Assembly (NCBI GenBank): GCA_019636195.1
Contig: JAHBYA010000004.1
Coordinates: 1 to 64,000 of the forward strand
Source of the DNA: Planctomycetota bacterium
GTDB taxonomy: Bacteria > Planctomycetota > UBA8742 > UBA2392
Reading direction: 5' to 3'
Length of the DNA stretch: 64,000 nt
Below, one piece after another: positions 43,913 to 51,684 of the stretch (positions within the stretch are counted from its first letter, which is position 1; each line of letters starts with the position of its first letter). The translations under genes were made by a program, and so were the position numbers. The notes below the pieces were generated by a model. That model was not told where the DNA came from. It worked only from the letters and a program-made list of their open reading frames with translations, and searched no databases.

Positions 43913-45352
43913 TCAGTTAACGCTGGTAACTGAGCTTATCTCTTTGCCGCGGCACAACTTACGCACGCACCCGTTGCCCAGCGTCAGCCAATTCTTGAAT
44001 ACTCGCCGGGCTGTACCGATTGCGCTCTCTCCAACCTTTTCCGCGCCCAGTTCCAGCGCTTGGCGGTGATGCAGCGCAAGCAGCAACATCGGCGGCACGA
44101 GCCCGTCCAATTTGCCAAGGCGCCGGCTGGCCTCTTTCCAGAGTTTGGGGGCTTCCTTGCGTTGCTGGCGGCGTGCGGCTTCGGCGCGCAGCACGGCGTG
44201 TTCGGCGCCGCGCAGGCCGACTTCGGCGACCGCAGCCGGCACCTCGCCGTGGCGGATCGCGCTCGCCGATGCAACAAACGTTGTCGTGACCGGCGGCTGG
44301 TCGGGGTCGCACGCGGCAAGTGCATCAGCCAGCGCGCGCGGAGTGTCTTCCCACAATGCCATCAGCAGCAGGCTGGCGTCGCCGCCGCGGTGCCACGCCG
44401 CGAGGACCTGGGCAAACTCCTGCTGGCCTGCCTGGTGCGTCATGCCCAGCAGCACGTTGCCCGTAAACGGCCGCAGCCCGGGCCCGAGGGCAGCATCCAC
44501 TCGCGTGACCGTCGCCAGCGCCGCTGCAATGTCGCCTTGTGCAGCCTGCAGCACCGCGCGCGGCAACTGCACCAGCAGGTCTTCGTCCCACTCCGGCACG
44601 GCTGGGCAGGTGAGTGTGCGCACTGCATCAGCAATGTTCGCGGCCTGTGCAAGCTTGCCTGCTGCGTACAGGCCCGCGCAGTAGTTGTAGGTGATGCGCA
44701 AAAACTGCCGTTGCCGCGTGTTGCCGGCGGCGATCAGCCGCCCCAGCACGCGACGGTGCAATACATCCTGACGCTCCAGGTCGCCCTTCCACCAGAGCCT
44801 CACCGCCTCAAGCATGTCGTGGCGCACGCGCAGATTCTGGTCGTCGCACAGTCGCGCGAGCTGCTCAAGGCTTGGCGCAAGGTCTTCCGCCTGCTCATAC
44901 TCTCCGGCATTCAGGTGCTGCTGCTGGCGGGCAACCAGCTGCGCAAACGCGGGCGTCACCCGCTGGTTCAGGCGCGAACGCAACTGGTCGTGCCGGGCCA
45001 GCGCGTCTGACAGTGCCCGCACCTGGCGCGCGCTTTGCTCGGACAACGCGCCGAGGCGCTCATGGCTGATCGCGTTCAGGTTGACCACCAGTTCAAGCAG
45101 GCGGGCCGACTCCTGCGCGGCATGCTCGGTGACTTCGCTGCGCAGCATCGCGCCGCGCCCCTCCAGCAGCCAGTCGGGCCGGACATTGAACTCGCGCACC
45201 AGCGCCTCAAGGAAATCTGCGGGCACGCGGCCCGCGCGCAGGTAGCGGTGGACGTTGGCTTTACTGACGCCGCTGCGCCGCGCCAGCTCAGCCTGTGTAA
45301 ATCGATCTGCCAGGCGCTTGAGGCGCTGGCGCAGGTCGTTCGATTTCTGCAC
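43913..45352 (-). CDS. HTH regulator with long TPR-like helical domain
   Basis: 479 residues from GTG 45352, preceded by GGAGG at eight bases; the frame remains open upstream but without translation signals. N-terminal helix-turn-helix, FTQAELARRSGVSKANVHRY (about 17-36), XRE-like. The rest, about 400 residues, is helical and repeats in TPR-like fashion. Such proteins often sense a peptide or a cellular state through the repeats. A perfect 7-bp inverted repeat lies just upstream of its ribosome binding site. Confidence 0.78.
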   Translation of the reverse strand: MQKSNDLRQRLKRLADRFTQAELARRSGVSKANVHRYLRAGRVPADFLEALVREFNVRPDWLLEGRGAMLRSEVTEHAAQESARLLELVVNLNAISHERLGALSEQSARQVRALSDALARHDQLRSRLNQRVTPAFAQLVARQQQHLNAGEYEQAEDLAPSLEQLARLCDDQNLRVRHDMLEAVRLWWKGDLERQDVLHRRVLGRLIAAGNTRQRQFLRITYNYCAGLYAAGKLAQAANIADAVRTLTCPAVPEWDEDLLVQLPRAVLQAAQGDIAAALATVTRVDAALGPGLRPFTGNVLLGMTHQAGQQEFAQVLAAWHRGGDASLLLMALWEDTPRALADALAACDPDQPPVTTTFVASASAIRHGEVPAAVAEVGLRGAEHAVLRAEAARRQQRKEAPKLWKEASRRLGKLDGLVPPMLLLALHHRQALELGAEKVGESAIGTARRVFKNWLTLGNGCVRKLCRGKEISSVTSVN

Positions 45353-45363
45353 GGGGAAACCCT

Positions 45364-45385
45364 CCGGTTTCAATAATAAAACCGG
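45364..45385. promoter_or_regulatory. Candidate operator, inverted repeat
   Basis: CCGGTTT and AAACCGG are separated by eight bases (CAATAATA). The site overlaps the region just upstream of the HTH gene's ribosome binding site and lies about 80 bases from the divergent microprotein start. A self-binding site is likely by position; this is inferred. Confidence 0.5.
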
Positions 45386-45467
45386 GGGCGCGGCGGTCGA
45401 TTGCAAAACACCGGCGGCGCACGGTATTCATACAGCGGCTAAAAGAAGGGGCCAAAGGATCATGATC

Positions 45468-45542
45468 ATGTTCAGCGAAGTGATTGCGTTGCTGCTGTTG
45501 CTGGTCGGGATAACGATGTTTGTGGTGCTGCTTGCAGGTTGA
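45468..45542 (+). CDS. 24-residue single-pass membrane microprotein
   Basis: MFSEVIALLLLLVGITMFVV (first 20 residues) is almost all hydrophobic. AAAGGA lies eight bases before the ATG at 45468; an in-frame ATG at 45462 is possible. A terminator hairpin at 45566 follows. It resembles small helper subunits of membrane complexes (CydX/KdpF type in size), but no such partner is adjacent. Divergent from the HTH gene. Confidence 0.5.
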   Translation: MFSEVIALLLLLVGITMFVVLLAG

Positions 45543-45565
45543 CTTACCCAAGGTTTCATAAACGC

Positions 45566-45593
45566 AACCGGCGGCGAAGGCTCGCCGCCGGTT
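45566..45593. terminator. Hairpin between convergent genes
   Basis: Stem AACCGGCGGCG / CGCCGCCGGTT (11 bp, six-base loop) between the microprotein and the amidase gene. Confidence 0.7.
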
Positions 45594-45616
45594 TGCCCCC
45601 GACCATTGAGTTTCGT

Positions 45617-46633
45617 TTACTTGCTGACGCTGGCGCGGTTGCGTGTCCAGTACTTCACCACGCCGTCGTGCAGCGCCTTGGCCATCAGGTCCTGGTAGGA
45701 CCTGGTGCCCAGTTTGCGGGCTTCTTCAGGGTTGCTCATGAAGCCCAGCTCAACCAGCACCGCCGTCATGTTCGTCTTCTCCAGCACGCGCAGGCCGCGC
45801 GGGTCAACCTTCGCGCCGCGGCTCGGGGCGCCGGACGCGCCGACCATGGCTTCCACCAGCACCCGGGCAAAGCGCTCGCTGTCGGACTTGCCGCCCTTGA
45901 AGAAGGCTTCAATCCCCGCCACTTCGTCGCTGTTGGGCGCAATGTTGGCGTGGACGCTGATGAACAGGTCGGCGTTGCCCCTGTTGGCCATGCTGCAGCG
46001 ATCTTCCAGTTCAGGGTACACGTCCGTGGTGCGGGTCATGATCACACTGGCGCCACTCGCGACCAGCAGGTCGCGCAGCCGCAGGCTCACGTTCAGGCAG
46101 ATGTCTTTCTCGACAACGCCATTGGCCATGCCGCCCGGGTCCTTGCCGCCGTGCCCGGCGTCAACGCACACGACCAGTCCCTTCAACGCACCGTCAACCG
46201 GCACGGGTGATACCGGGGTGTCGGGCGTCAGGGGTGTCAGGTCAACCGTGGACTGGCGGATCGGCCCGCGCATCAGGTGGTGCTGGCCGAAGCGCTTGCA
46301 CACCCAGTTAAAGACACTTTCGGGCAGGTACAGGTCGTTGCCATTGCGGTTTTCAACCGCGTCGCGCTCGGCTTTCCAGCGCGTGGTGTTCACGAACACG
46401 AGGTCGCTGCCGCCCTTGAACGTCACGCGGTCGCCCTTGGGGCTCTTCAGAGTGTACTGGCGCGGCTCCGGCCCCGATTCGTAGGTCCAGCCAAGCTCGG
46501 TGGCCATTTCGGACAGGTACATGCTCCGCGGCTCGGGGTCCAGCGACACGTCTTGCGGCGGAATCACGCCGGCGGTCGTGCAGCCGACCACAAACAGTGC
46601 AAGTGCAATCAGCGGTAGAAGTTTGGTGTGCAT
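45617..46633 (-). CDS. N-acetylmuramoyl-L-alanine amidase lipoprotein
   Basis: 338 residues from ATG 46633. Lipobox VVGC (Cys near 18). Residues about 150-335 form an Amidase_3 domain: VVCVDAGHGGKDPGG with the first zinc His, SVHANIAPNSDEVAGIEAFF with the second, and LVELGFMSNPEEAR carrying the catalytic Glu. It cleaves the amide bond between muramic acid and the peptide stem, so cell-wall turnover. The N-terminal region of about 130 residues is unassigned. Confidence 0.93.
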   Translation of the reverse strand: MHTKLLPLIALALFVVGCTTAGVIPPQDVSLDPEPRSMYLSEMATELGWTYESGPEPRQYTLKSPKGDRVTFKGGSDLVFVNTTRWKAERDAVENRNGNDLYLPESVFNWVCKRFGQHHLMRGPIRQSTVDLTPLTPDTPVSPVPVDGALKGLVVCVDAGHGGKDPGGMANGVVEKDICLNVSLRLRDLLVASGASVIMTRTTDVYPELEDRCSMANRGNADLFISVHANIAPNSDEVAGIEAFFKGGKSDSERFARVLVEAMVGASGAPSRGAKVDPRGLRVLEKTNMTAVLVELGFMSNPEEARKLGTRSYQDLMAKALHDGVVKYWTRNRASVSK

Positions 46634-46873
46634 GGAGAGGCTCCGGTGAACAAGGCGTGCCCGCCCGCATAAGGCAGGGTCCACATGCGTTATCGGCACG
46701 CGGGCAAATTCGGGTTGAGCAAAAGATGGGAGTTTACAGCCGGCGATCGGGGGTTTCTGGTTTCGAAAGCGCCTTTCCTTGCCTGATCACCTGTTCCCGA
46801 CCTCCTGATCATCAACTCTTTCGTTGGCGTAGCGGCTTTCCGGCGCTAATGTAGCCGGTCCGGAGTCCGAAAA

Positions 46874-47827
46874 ATGCAGCATGGCCGCTTGCTTGTTCTG
46901 TTGCTTCTGCTGGCGGCCCCACTATTTGCGCAGGACACCAAGCCCGACCTTGACGAGCTTTGGCGCGTCGGCTCGCTGTGGGAAGTCGGCGACAACCCGC
47001 CCAAAGTCCGGGCTGCACGCCAAGCCATCATTGACGCCGGCGAAGACGGGCTGAACTACGCGCTTGGCAAGCTTGAGACCACTGACGGCCTGCAACTGCG
47101 TTGCCTGAACGCCGTGATTCTGGGCTTCGGCAAAGCCGCCATTGAGCCGCTGTCGAAGCACATAGCGCACACTAGCCCGGTTGCGCGGCGTACCGTCGCC
47201 GACCTCTTGCTATCGCTGGACGCCCGCGACACCGCGGCGAAACTGCTGGTCCAGGCCAAGGTCGAGACAGCCGATGGCGCCCGGCTTGCACAAGTCAAGG
47301 CATTGGCAACCTGGCACCACCGCGAGTGCGTGCCGCTGTTGATTGACCTTTCGCGCGTTGAAAACCAGCGCGTCCGCAACGCCGCGCCCGCCCTGTTGGC
47401 AAAGTTTGACGAAAGCGCCCCGGCAGCCCGCCTTATGGAAATGCTTGAAGATGCTGTTTATCACGTTCGTGACGCCGCCGCCGAAGCCCTCAAGGCTGCG
47501 ACGGTGGGCGCAAGGCGCCAGTGCCTGAGCCGCCTGATCGAAGTCCTGCCGTTTGAGGACAAGGCCGGATTAGCCCGCCGCCTGCTGCCGATCGTCGCCA
47601 CCCTGGCCGACGAGCAGACGCTGCCCGTGCTGCGCAAGGCACTAGGACATTCCGCACCCGGCGTGCGCGCAGATGCGGCCCGCGCGCTGGCTGGATGGCG
47701 CAAAGGCGCCGGAGCGTTGGAACTTGTGGATGTGAATGCGCTGCTGAGCAAGGCAGCGTCCGCTGAACCTGACCCCTTTGCCAAGGCGGAAATCCAAGCC
47801 GCCCTTGAAGCCCTTACCGAGAAGTGA
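46874..47827 (+). CDS. Exported HEAT-repeat protein
   Basis: 317 residues; signal peptide MQHGRLLVLLLLLAAPLFAQ. The body consists of HEAT-like repeats such as ALGKLETTDGLQLRCLNAVI, VRNAAPALLAKFDES and VRADAARALAGWRKG. Likely periplasmic scaffold. Four bases separate its stop from the moeA start, so the two are probably co-transcribed, although no functional link is obvious. Confidence 0.82.
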   Translation: MQHGRLLVLLLLLAAPLFAQDTKPDLDELWRVGSLWEVGDNPPKVRAARQAIIDAGEDGLNYALGKLETTDGLQLRCLNAVILGFGKAAIEPLSKHIAHTSPVARRTVADLLLSLDARDTAAKLLVQAKVETADGARLAQVKALATWHHRECVPLLIDLSRVENQRVRNAAPALLAKFDESAPAARLMEMLEDAVYHVRDAAAEALKAATVGARRQCLSRLIEVLPFEDKAGLARRLLPIVATLADEQTLPVLRKALGHSAPGVRADAARALAGWRKGAGALELVDVNALLSKAASAEPDPFAKAEIQAALEALTEK

Positions 47828-47831
47828 AGCC

Positions 47832-49049
47832 ATGACCACCGCAACCCGCAAAACCGTGTTCGAGACCCTAGTAAGTTCAGATGACGCGCTAGACACGATC
47901 CTGTCCAAGCTGCGCCCCGTCACCGACACTGAGGTGGTTGACCTGGTTAAAGCGGACGGCCGCGTGCTGGCTGAAGACGTAAAGAGCAACTTCAATGTGC
48001 CCGCGTTCGATCGCGCCGCCATGGACGGTTTTGCGGTTCGCAGCGAAGATTTGTCCGAGCCCGCCATGCTGCGCATCATCGGAAAGGCCATGGCCGGCAA
48101 GCCGTTCAAGGGCACGATCAAGCGCGGCGAATGCACCGAGATTGCCACCGGCGCGCAGATTCCAAAGGGCGCCGACGCCGTCGTGATGATCGAGAACGTG
48201 CAGGTGGTCGGCAACGCGGTAAGCGTGAAAGTGCCCGTAAGCGCCGGCGAGCACGTGGGCCGCAAGGCTGAAGACATCGCAAAGGGCGAAGTTGTGGTGC
48301 GCCGCAGCACGCAGCTTGGCCCCGGCCCCATCGCCGCCATTGCCATCACGGGCAAGAGCAAGGTCAAGGTGTTCTGCCGGCCCCGCGTGCTGATCTTCAC
48401 GACCGGCGACGAAGTGATCGCGCCCGGCAAACCGATCAAGGCCGGCCAGGTATATGACTGCAACAGCTACGCCATGATGACCATCGCCGGCCGCAACGGC
48501 GCTGAAGTCGATTACAAGCCCAACGTCAAGGACTCGGTGCAGGCCCTGAAGACCGCGATCAGCCAGGCCAGCAAGAAGTATGAGCTGATTGTGTTCAGCG
48601 GCGGCACCAGCGTGGGTGCCCGCGACTTTGCCAACGACGTGATCGGCGCGCTGGGCAACGTGTATGTGCACGGCGTTGCGATCAAACCCGGCAAGCCGGT
48701 GCTGTTCGGGACCGTAGGCAAGTGCGGCGTGTTCGGCATGCCGGGCTATCCCACAAGCTGCCTGCTGACAGCCAAGCTGTTCCTTGCACCGGCGGTGCGC
48801 TGGCTGGCCCACAACGGCTACATCGAACGCGCCAAGCGCGTGGTGAAACTCGGCCATGAGGTCAAGCAGGACAAGACCAAGCAGTTGCTGCTGCCCGTGA
48901 AGGTGGATGACCAGGACGTGGCGTACAGCACGTTCAAGGGCAGCGGTTCGATTACGAGCCTGAGCCAGAGCACCGGCTACATCGAAATCGAAGCCGGCGA
49001 CGGCGTCATCGCCAAGGGCGCCGAGGCCGTTCTGCGCGTGATTACCTGA
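47832..49049 (+). CDS. moeA: Molybdopterin molybdenumtransferase MoeA
   Basis: 405 residues from ATG 47832. Family blocks: VPAFDRAAMDGFAVRSED, EIATGAQIPKGADAVVMIE, ITGKSKVKVF...IFTTGDEV, FSGGTSVGARDF, KPGKPVLFG and FGMPGYPTSCLLTAKLF. It inserts molybdate into MPT-AMP, the last step of molybdenum cofactor synthesis. Other moa/mog genes are not in the window. Its stop abuts the stop of the convergent selenoprotein gene at a TGATCA palindrome. Confidence 0.95.
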   Translation: MTTATRKTVFETLVSSDDALDTILSKLRPVTDTEVVDLVKADGRVLAEDVKSNFNVPAFDRAAMDGFAVRSEDLSEPAMLRIIGKAMAGKPFKGTIKRGECTEIATGAQIPKGADAVVMIENVQVVGNAVSVKVPVSAGEHVGRKAEDIAKGEVVVRRSTQLGPGPIAAIAITGKSKVKVFCRPRVLIFTTGDEVIAPGKPIKAGQVYDCNSYAMMTIAGRNGAEVDYKPNVKDSVQALKTAISQASKKYELIVFSGGTSVGARDFANDVIGALGNVYVHGVAIKPGKPVLFGTVGKCGVFGMPGYPTSCLLTAKLFLAPAVRWLAHNGYIERAKRVVKLGHEVKQDKTKQLLLPVKVDDQDVAYSTFKGSGSITSLSQSTGYIEIEAGDGVIAKGAEAVLRVIT

Positions 49050-50282
49050 TCACCAGGGCCGCGCCTTCAGCTTGAATGAAAACTCCAAGCGCTTGTCGGC
49101 GCGGATGACCTTGACCTCGACGGTGTCGCCTGCCTTGCAGTTCAGCCTGATCCACAACGTGGGGCTGTCCGTGTACTCGGCGCCGGTCACGCCATCGACC
49201 TCATAGACGATGTCCCCGACCTGCATGCCTGCGTTCTGGCCGTTGGTCTTGACCCAGAACTTCGTGACTGCCGCCCCGAACTCGCCGGGCTTGATGTTGT
49301 GCTTGCGTTTCTCGGCGTCGGTCAGCGGCTTGGCCCAGAACTCAGGGAATGGCTCCAGCGCGTGGGTACTGCTGCGGCGCTCGATGTTCGTGACCCGCCA
49401 CCACTGGGGCAGCTTGATCGACGCCGTCACTTCGGTTTCGCCGCGTTTGAGCGTCAGTTCAAGGGTTTCCGCGTCCAGCGGCGTCTCATGCACCGCCTGC
49501 TGCAAGTCACCGTAACTGCGTACCGTGATGCCGCGCACCTTGATGATCTCGTCACGAGGCTTGATCCCTGCGTCTTTGCCTGCGCCGTCGGCCTTCTTGA
49601 CGACCGTTCCTTTCTCGGCGTCGAGTTCAATGCCAAGCCGCTTGAGCTCGGGGTAGTGCCAGACATCTTTCAACTTGTCGATCTTGCCTTGCGACTGCAA
49701 CAGCCGCGTGCGGCCGTGGCCGATCTGGTGGCAATGCACGCACTGCTTTTTGGCGATCACGTTGTCGCGCACGTCAGGGATGTCTTTGGGCCACGCGGCG
49801 GCAGGCCTGGGCGTGGCCTCGGGCCTTTGCTTGTGCAACTCAAGGCCGCGCTCAAGCGCCAGTTCCAGGGATTTGTCATTCAGGTACATGTCCGCACTGG
49901 CGTCGTCGCGGCCGCCGTAGCGCAGGTAGATCTGCTCGTTCGCGTTCAGCACAAAGCAATACAGGGTGCTGTTGGGGTCAAAGTGGAACAGGCCGATATC
50001 GACATGCGTCATGTCAGTGATGCGCACGCACACATACTGTGCCAGCAGCTTCGCGATCTTTCCCTTGGGGCGGGCCAACTGCCCGTCGAACTCCTTGCAG
50101 TCCGCTCACGGGTCTCAGCGAAACTCAAGGAAGATCGGCTTGTTTTCGTCCGCCGCCTGTTTCAACGCGGCATTGTAGTCCGCAAGCCAGACCACGCCCG
50201 CGGCTTCCGCCGTCCGATCGATCGTCGTCAGTGACAGCGCAACGGCGACGGCACACAAGGCAAGCAGTGTGAGGTGACGCAT
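49050..50282 (-). CDS. Candidate selenoprotein: thioredoxin-like, cytochrome c, PDZ; UxxU active site
   Basis: 410 codons from ATG 50282 (GGAGAG upstream) with two in-frame TGA codons at 50117-50115 and 50108-50106. They lie in FLEFR-U56-D-P-U59-A-D-C62-KEFD, where thioredoxin-like relatives would have CxxC. The sequence is coherent on both sides: a signal peptide and WLADYNAALKQAADENKPIF before, KIAKLLAQYVCVRITDM after. Further on are CVHCH at 181-185 (heme c) and PDZ-like regions at about 200-290 and 300-400. A hairpin 20 bases after the second TGA fits a bacterial SECIS, and SelB is encoded in the window. If TGA were only stop, the product would be a 55-residue signal fragment. Readthrough is inferred. 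Confidence 0.82.
50071..50085 (-). promoter_or_regulatory. Candidate SECIS hairpin for U56/U59
   Basis: CGGGC-AGTTG-GCCCG on the minus strand: 5-bp stem and 5-base loop with G in the second position. It starts 20 bases after the second TGA, and its loop is 34 bases after the first, within the usual bacterial SECIS spacing. Confidence 0.55.
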
Positions 50283-50351
50283 CGGCACTCTCCGGCGACG
50301 GGGTACAAGTATATGCCGCGCCATCTGTGCGACGATTCAAAATTCCCGCGG

Positions 50352-51614
50352 CTAGCTTCCACCTGACCCGCTTGCCGCCTTGGCCCGTTCCAACTGGCTT
50401 CTCCAGTCATCGCGCTTACTCTGTGAACTGCGCAGGACCACTTCACCGGCCATCAACTTGCCGGCCATGTGGGCGTCCAGCAGTGCCGACCAGCGTGTCA
50501 GCAAGGCCTTGGTTTCGGGCTCGTCGGGCAATGCTGTTGCCACCTGCACAACCATCGGCAACCAGCGAAACACTTCCTCGGCAGACTGCTTTGATGCGTA
50601 GCTGCGTTTGACGTCCTGCTCGACCGCCGGTCGAGAGCCGGGCTCAAACCCTCATTCTGGCGCGGGCGCAACCAGGCGGCGCTCCGTCGCCGGCAACGAC
50701 CAAGTGCCGTCCTTTTCCTCAGCTTGCGAGACCAGCCGGGCCAGCGCCTGTCTAAGGTCGCGGTGCTGTTGTGCGTCAAGCGACAGTCGGCCAGTCGTAT
50801 AGTGCGCAGCAGCCAGCAGGTTGCAGGCAATGCACTGTTCGGCCCACTTGATGTCACCCTTGGTCAGCGACTGGACCTGCTGCTGAAGGGTTATCGTGGT
50901 GTAGTTGATCCAGATATCGTGGTCGGGCGTTGGGTCGTAGTCACTGTAGCGCCAAACAATGCGCCCTCCTCTTTCGGCGGCACCGCCCAGCGGACCAAAC
51001 CCGCGCACATAAGCCCAAGCCTCCGGCGACCCGGAAAGTGTGATCACTGATTTGCTGATCCTGCCCTTCCACGGCCCGCCGGTGCTGACCGTGTAGCCTG
51101 TGCGTTGGGCGCCAGCCAGCCGCAGAGTGTATCGAACCTTGTGCATCGCGACCTGGCCGGCTGGGAAAGTCGCCGTCCAGTCATAGAAGTAGATCGGGAC
51201 GTTTACGGCGAAGCTGCCCTTGGGACTGATGTTCAGTTGCTCGGTACGAATGGAGGTGGTGTGAACTTCACCTTCGGTTTCACATTCAAAGCCCTGTACG
51301 TTGTTGCGGGGGCCGATCGGGTAACAGACCTCCATCGTGACATCTTGCTGCGCGTGATTCCGGAACGAGAACGTAACATCTACCCCCAACTGCAGACCGT
51401 TCTCGTCCACCTTCAATTGCAGGTCCACCTGCTCTGAAACCATTTCGATTTCCAGACCCTCCAGGTCTTCGAGTACCTTGGGGCCGACGCCGTGTCCGGG
51501 TAGCGGCATTTCGCGCAGCCAACTGCTGCGGCGCATCGCCGTTGGTCAAGAATTGGCGTAAAGGGTTGTGCCGGCAAGCGATAGAATCACCAGCATCATC
51601 GCAAAGGTCCGCAT
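50352..51614 (-). CDS. Candidate selenoprotein or TGA-disrupted gene, exported
   Basis: 421 codons from ATG 51614 (GGAG upstream) to 50352 with two in-frame TGA codons. TGA-1 (51548-51546) is codon 23, just after the signal peptide (cleavage likely after LYA). TGA-2 (50654-50652) is codon 321. The frame never shifts. The middle reads as an exported beta-rich protein somewhat like DUF4424 (EIEMVSEQVDLQLKVDENG, VTFSFRNHAQQDVTMEVCYP). The last 100 residues are helical and protein-like (RWLPMVVQVATALPDE). Hairpins follow both TGA codons at 15-16 bases. Either Sec is inserted twice or the gene has two nonsense mutations. It lies 69 bases upstream of the UxxU gene, probably in one operon. Confidence 0.6.
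50619..50635 (-). promoter_or_regulatory. Candidate SECIS hairpin after TGA-2
   Basis: CTCGACC-GGC-GGTCGAG on the minus strand: 7-bp stem, three-base loop starting with G, 16 bases after TGA-2. The loop differs from the other two. Confidence 0.4.
51514..51530 (-). promoter_or_regulatory. Candidate SECIS hairpin after TGA-1
   Basis: CGCAGC-AGTTG-GCTGCG on the minus strand: 6-bp stem with the same AGTTG loop as the hairpin at 50071-50085. Fifteen bases separate it from TGA-1. Confidence 0.5.
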
Positions 51615-51684
51615 GATTGCTCCTTTGCCCTTGGGTGGAAGGACTCGGCCACTCCTTACAACACGAAGGGGTGAATCTTTGTGC

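Noticed and set aside
49050..51614. A genome-wide alternative code with UGA as an amino acid
   Set aside because: Many genes in the window, including moeA and the Sel1 gene, end in TGA at sensible places, so UGA is normally stop and only these sites look recoded.
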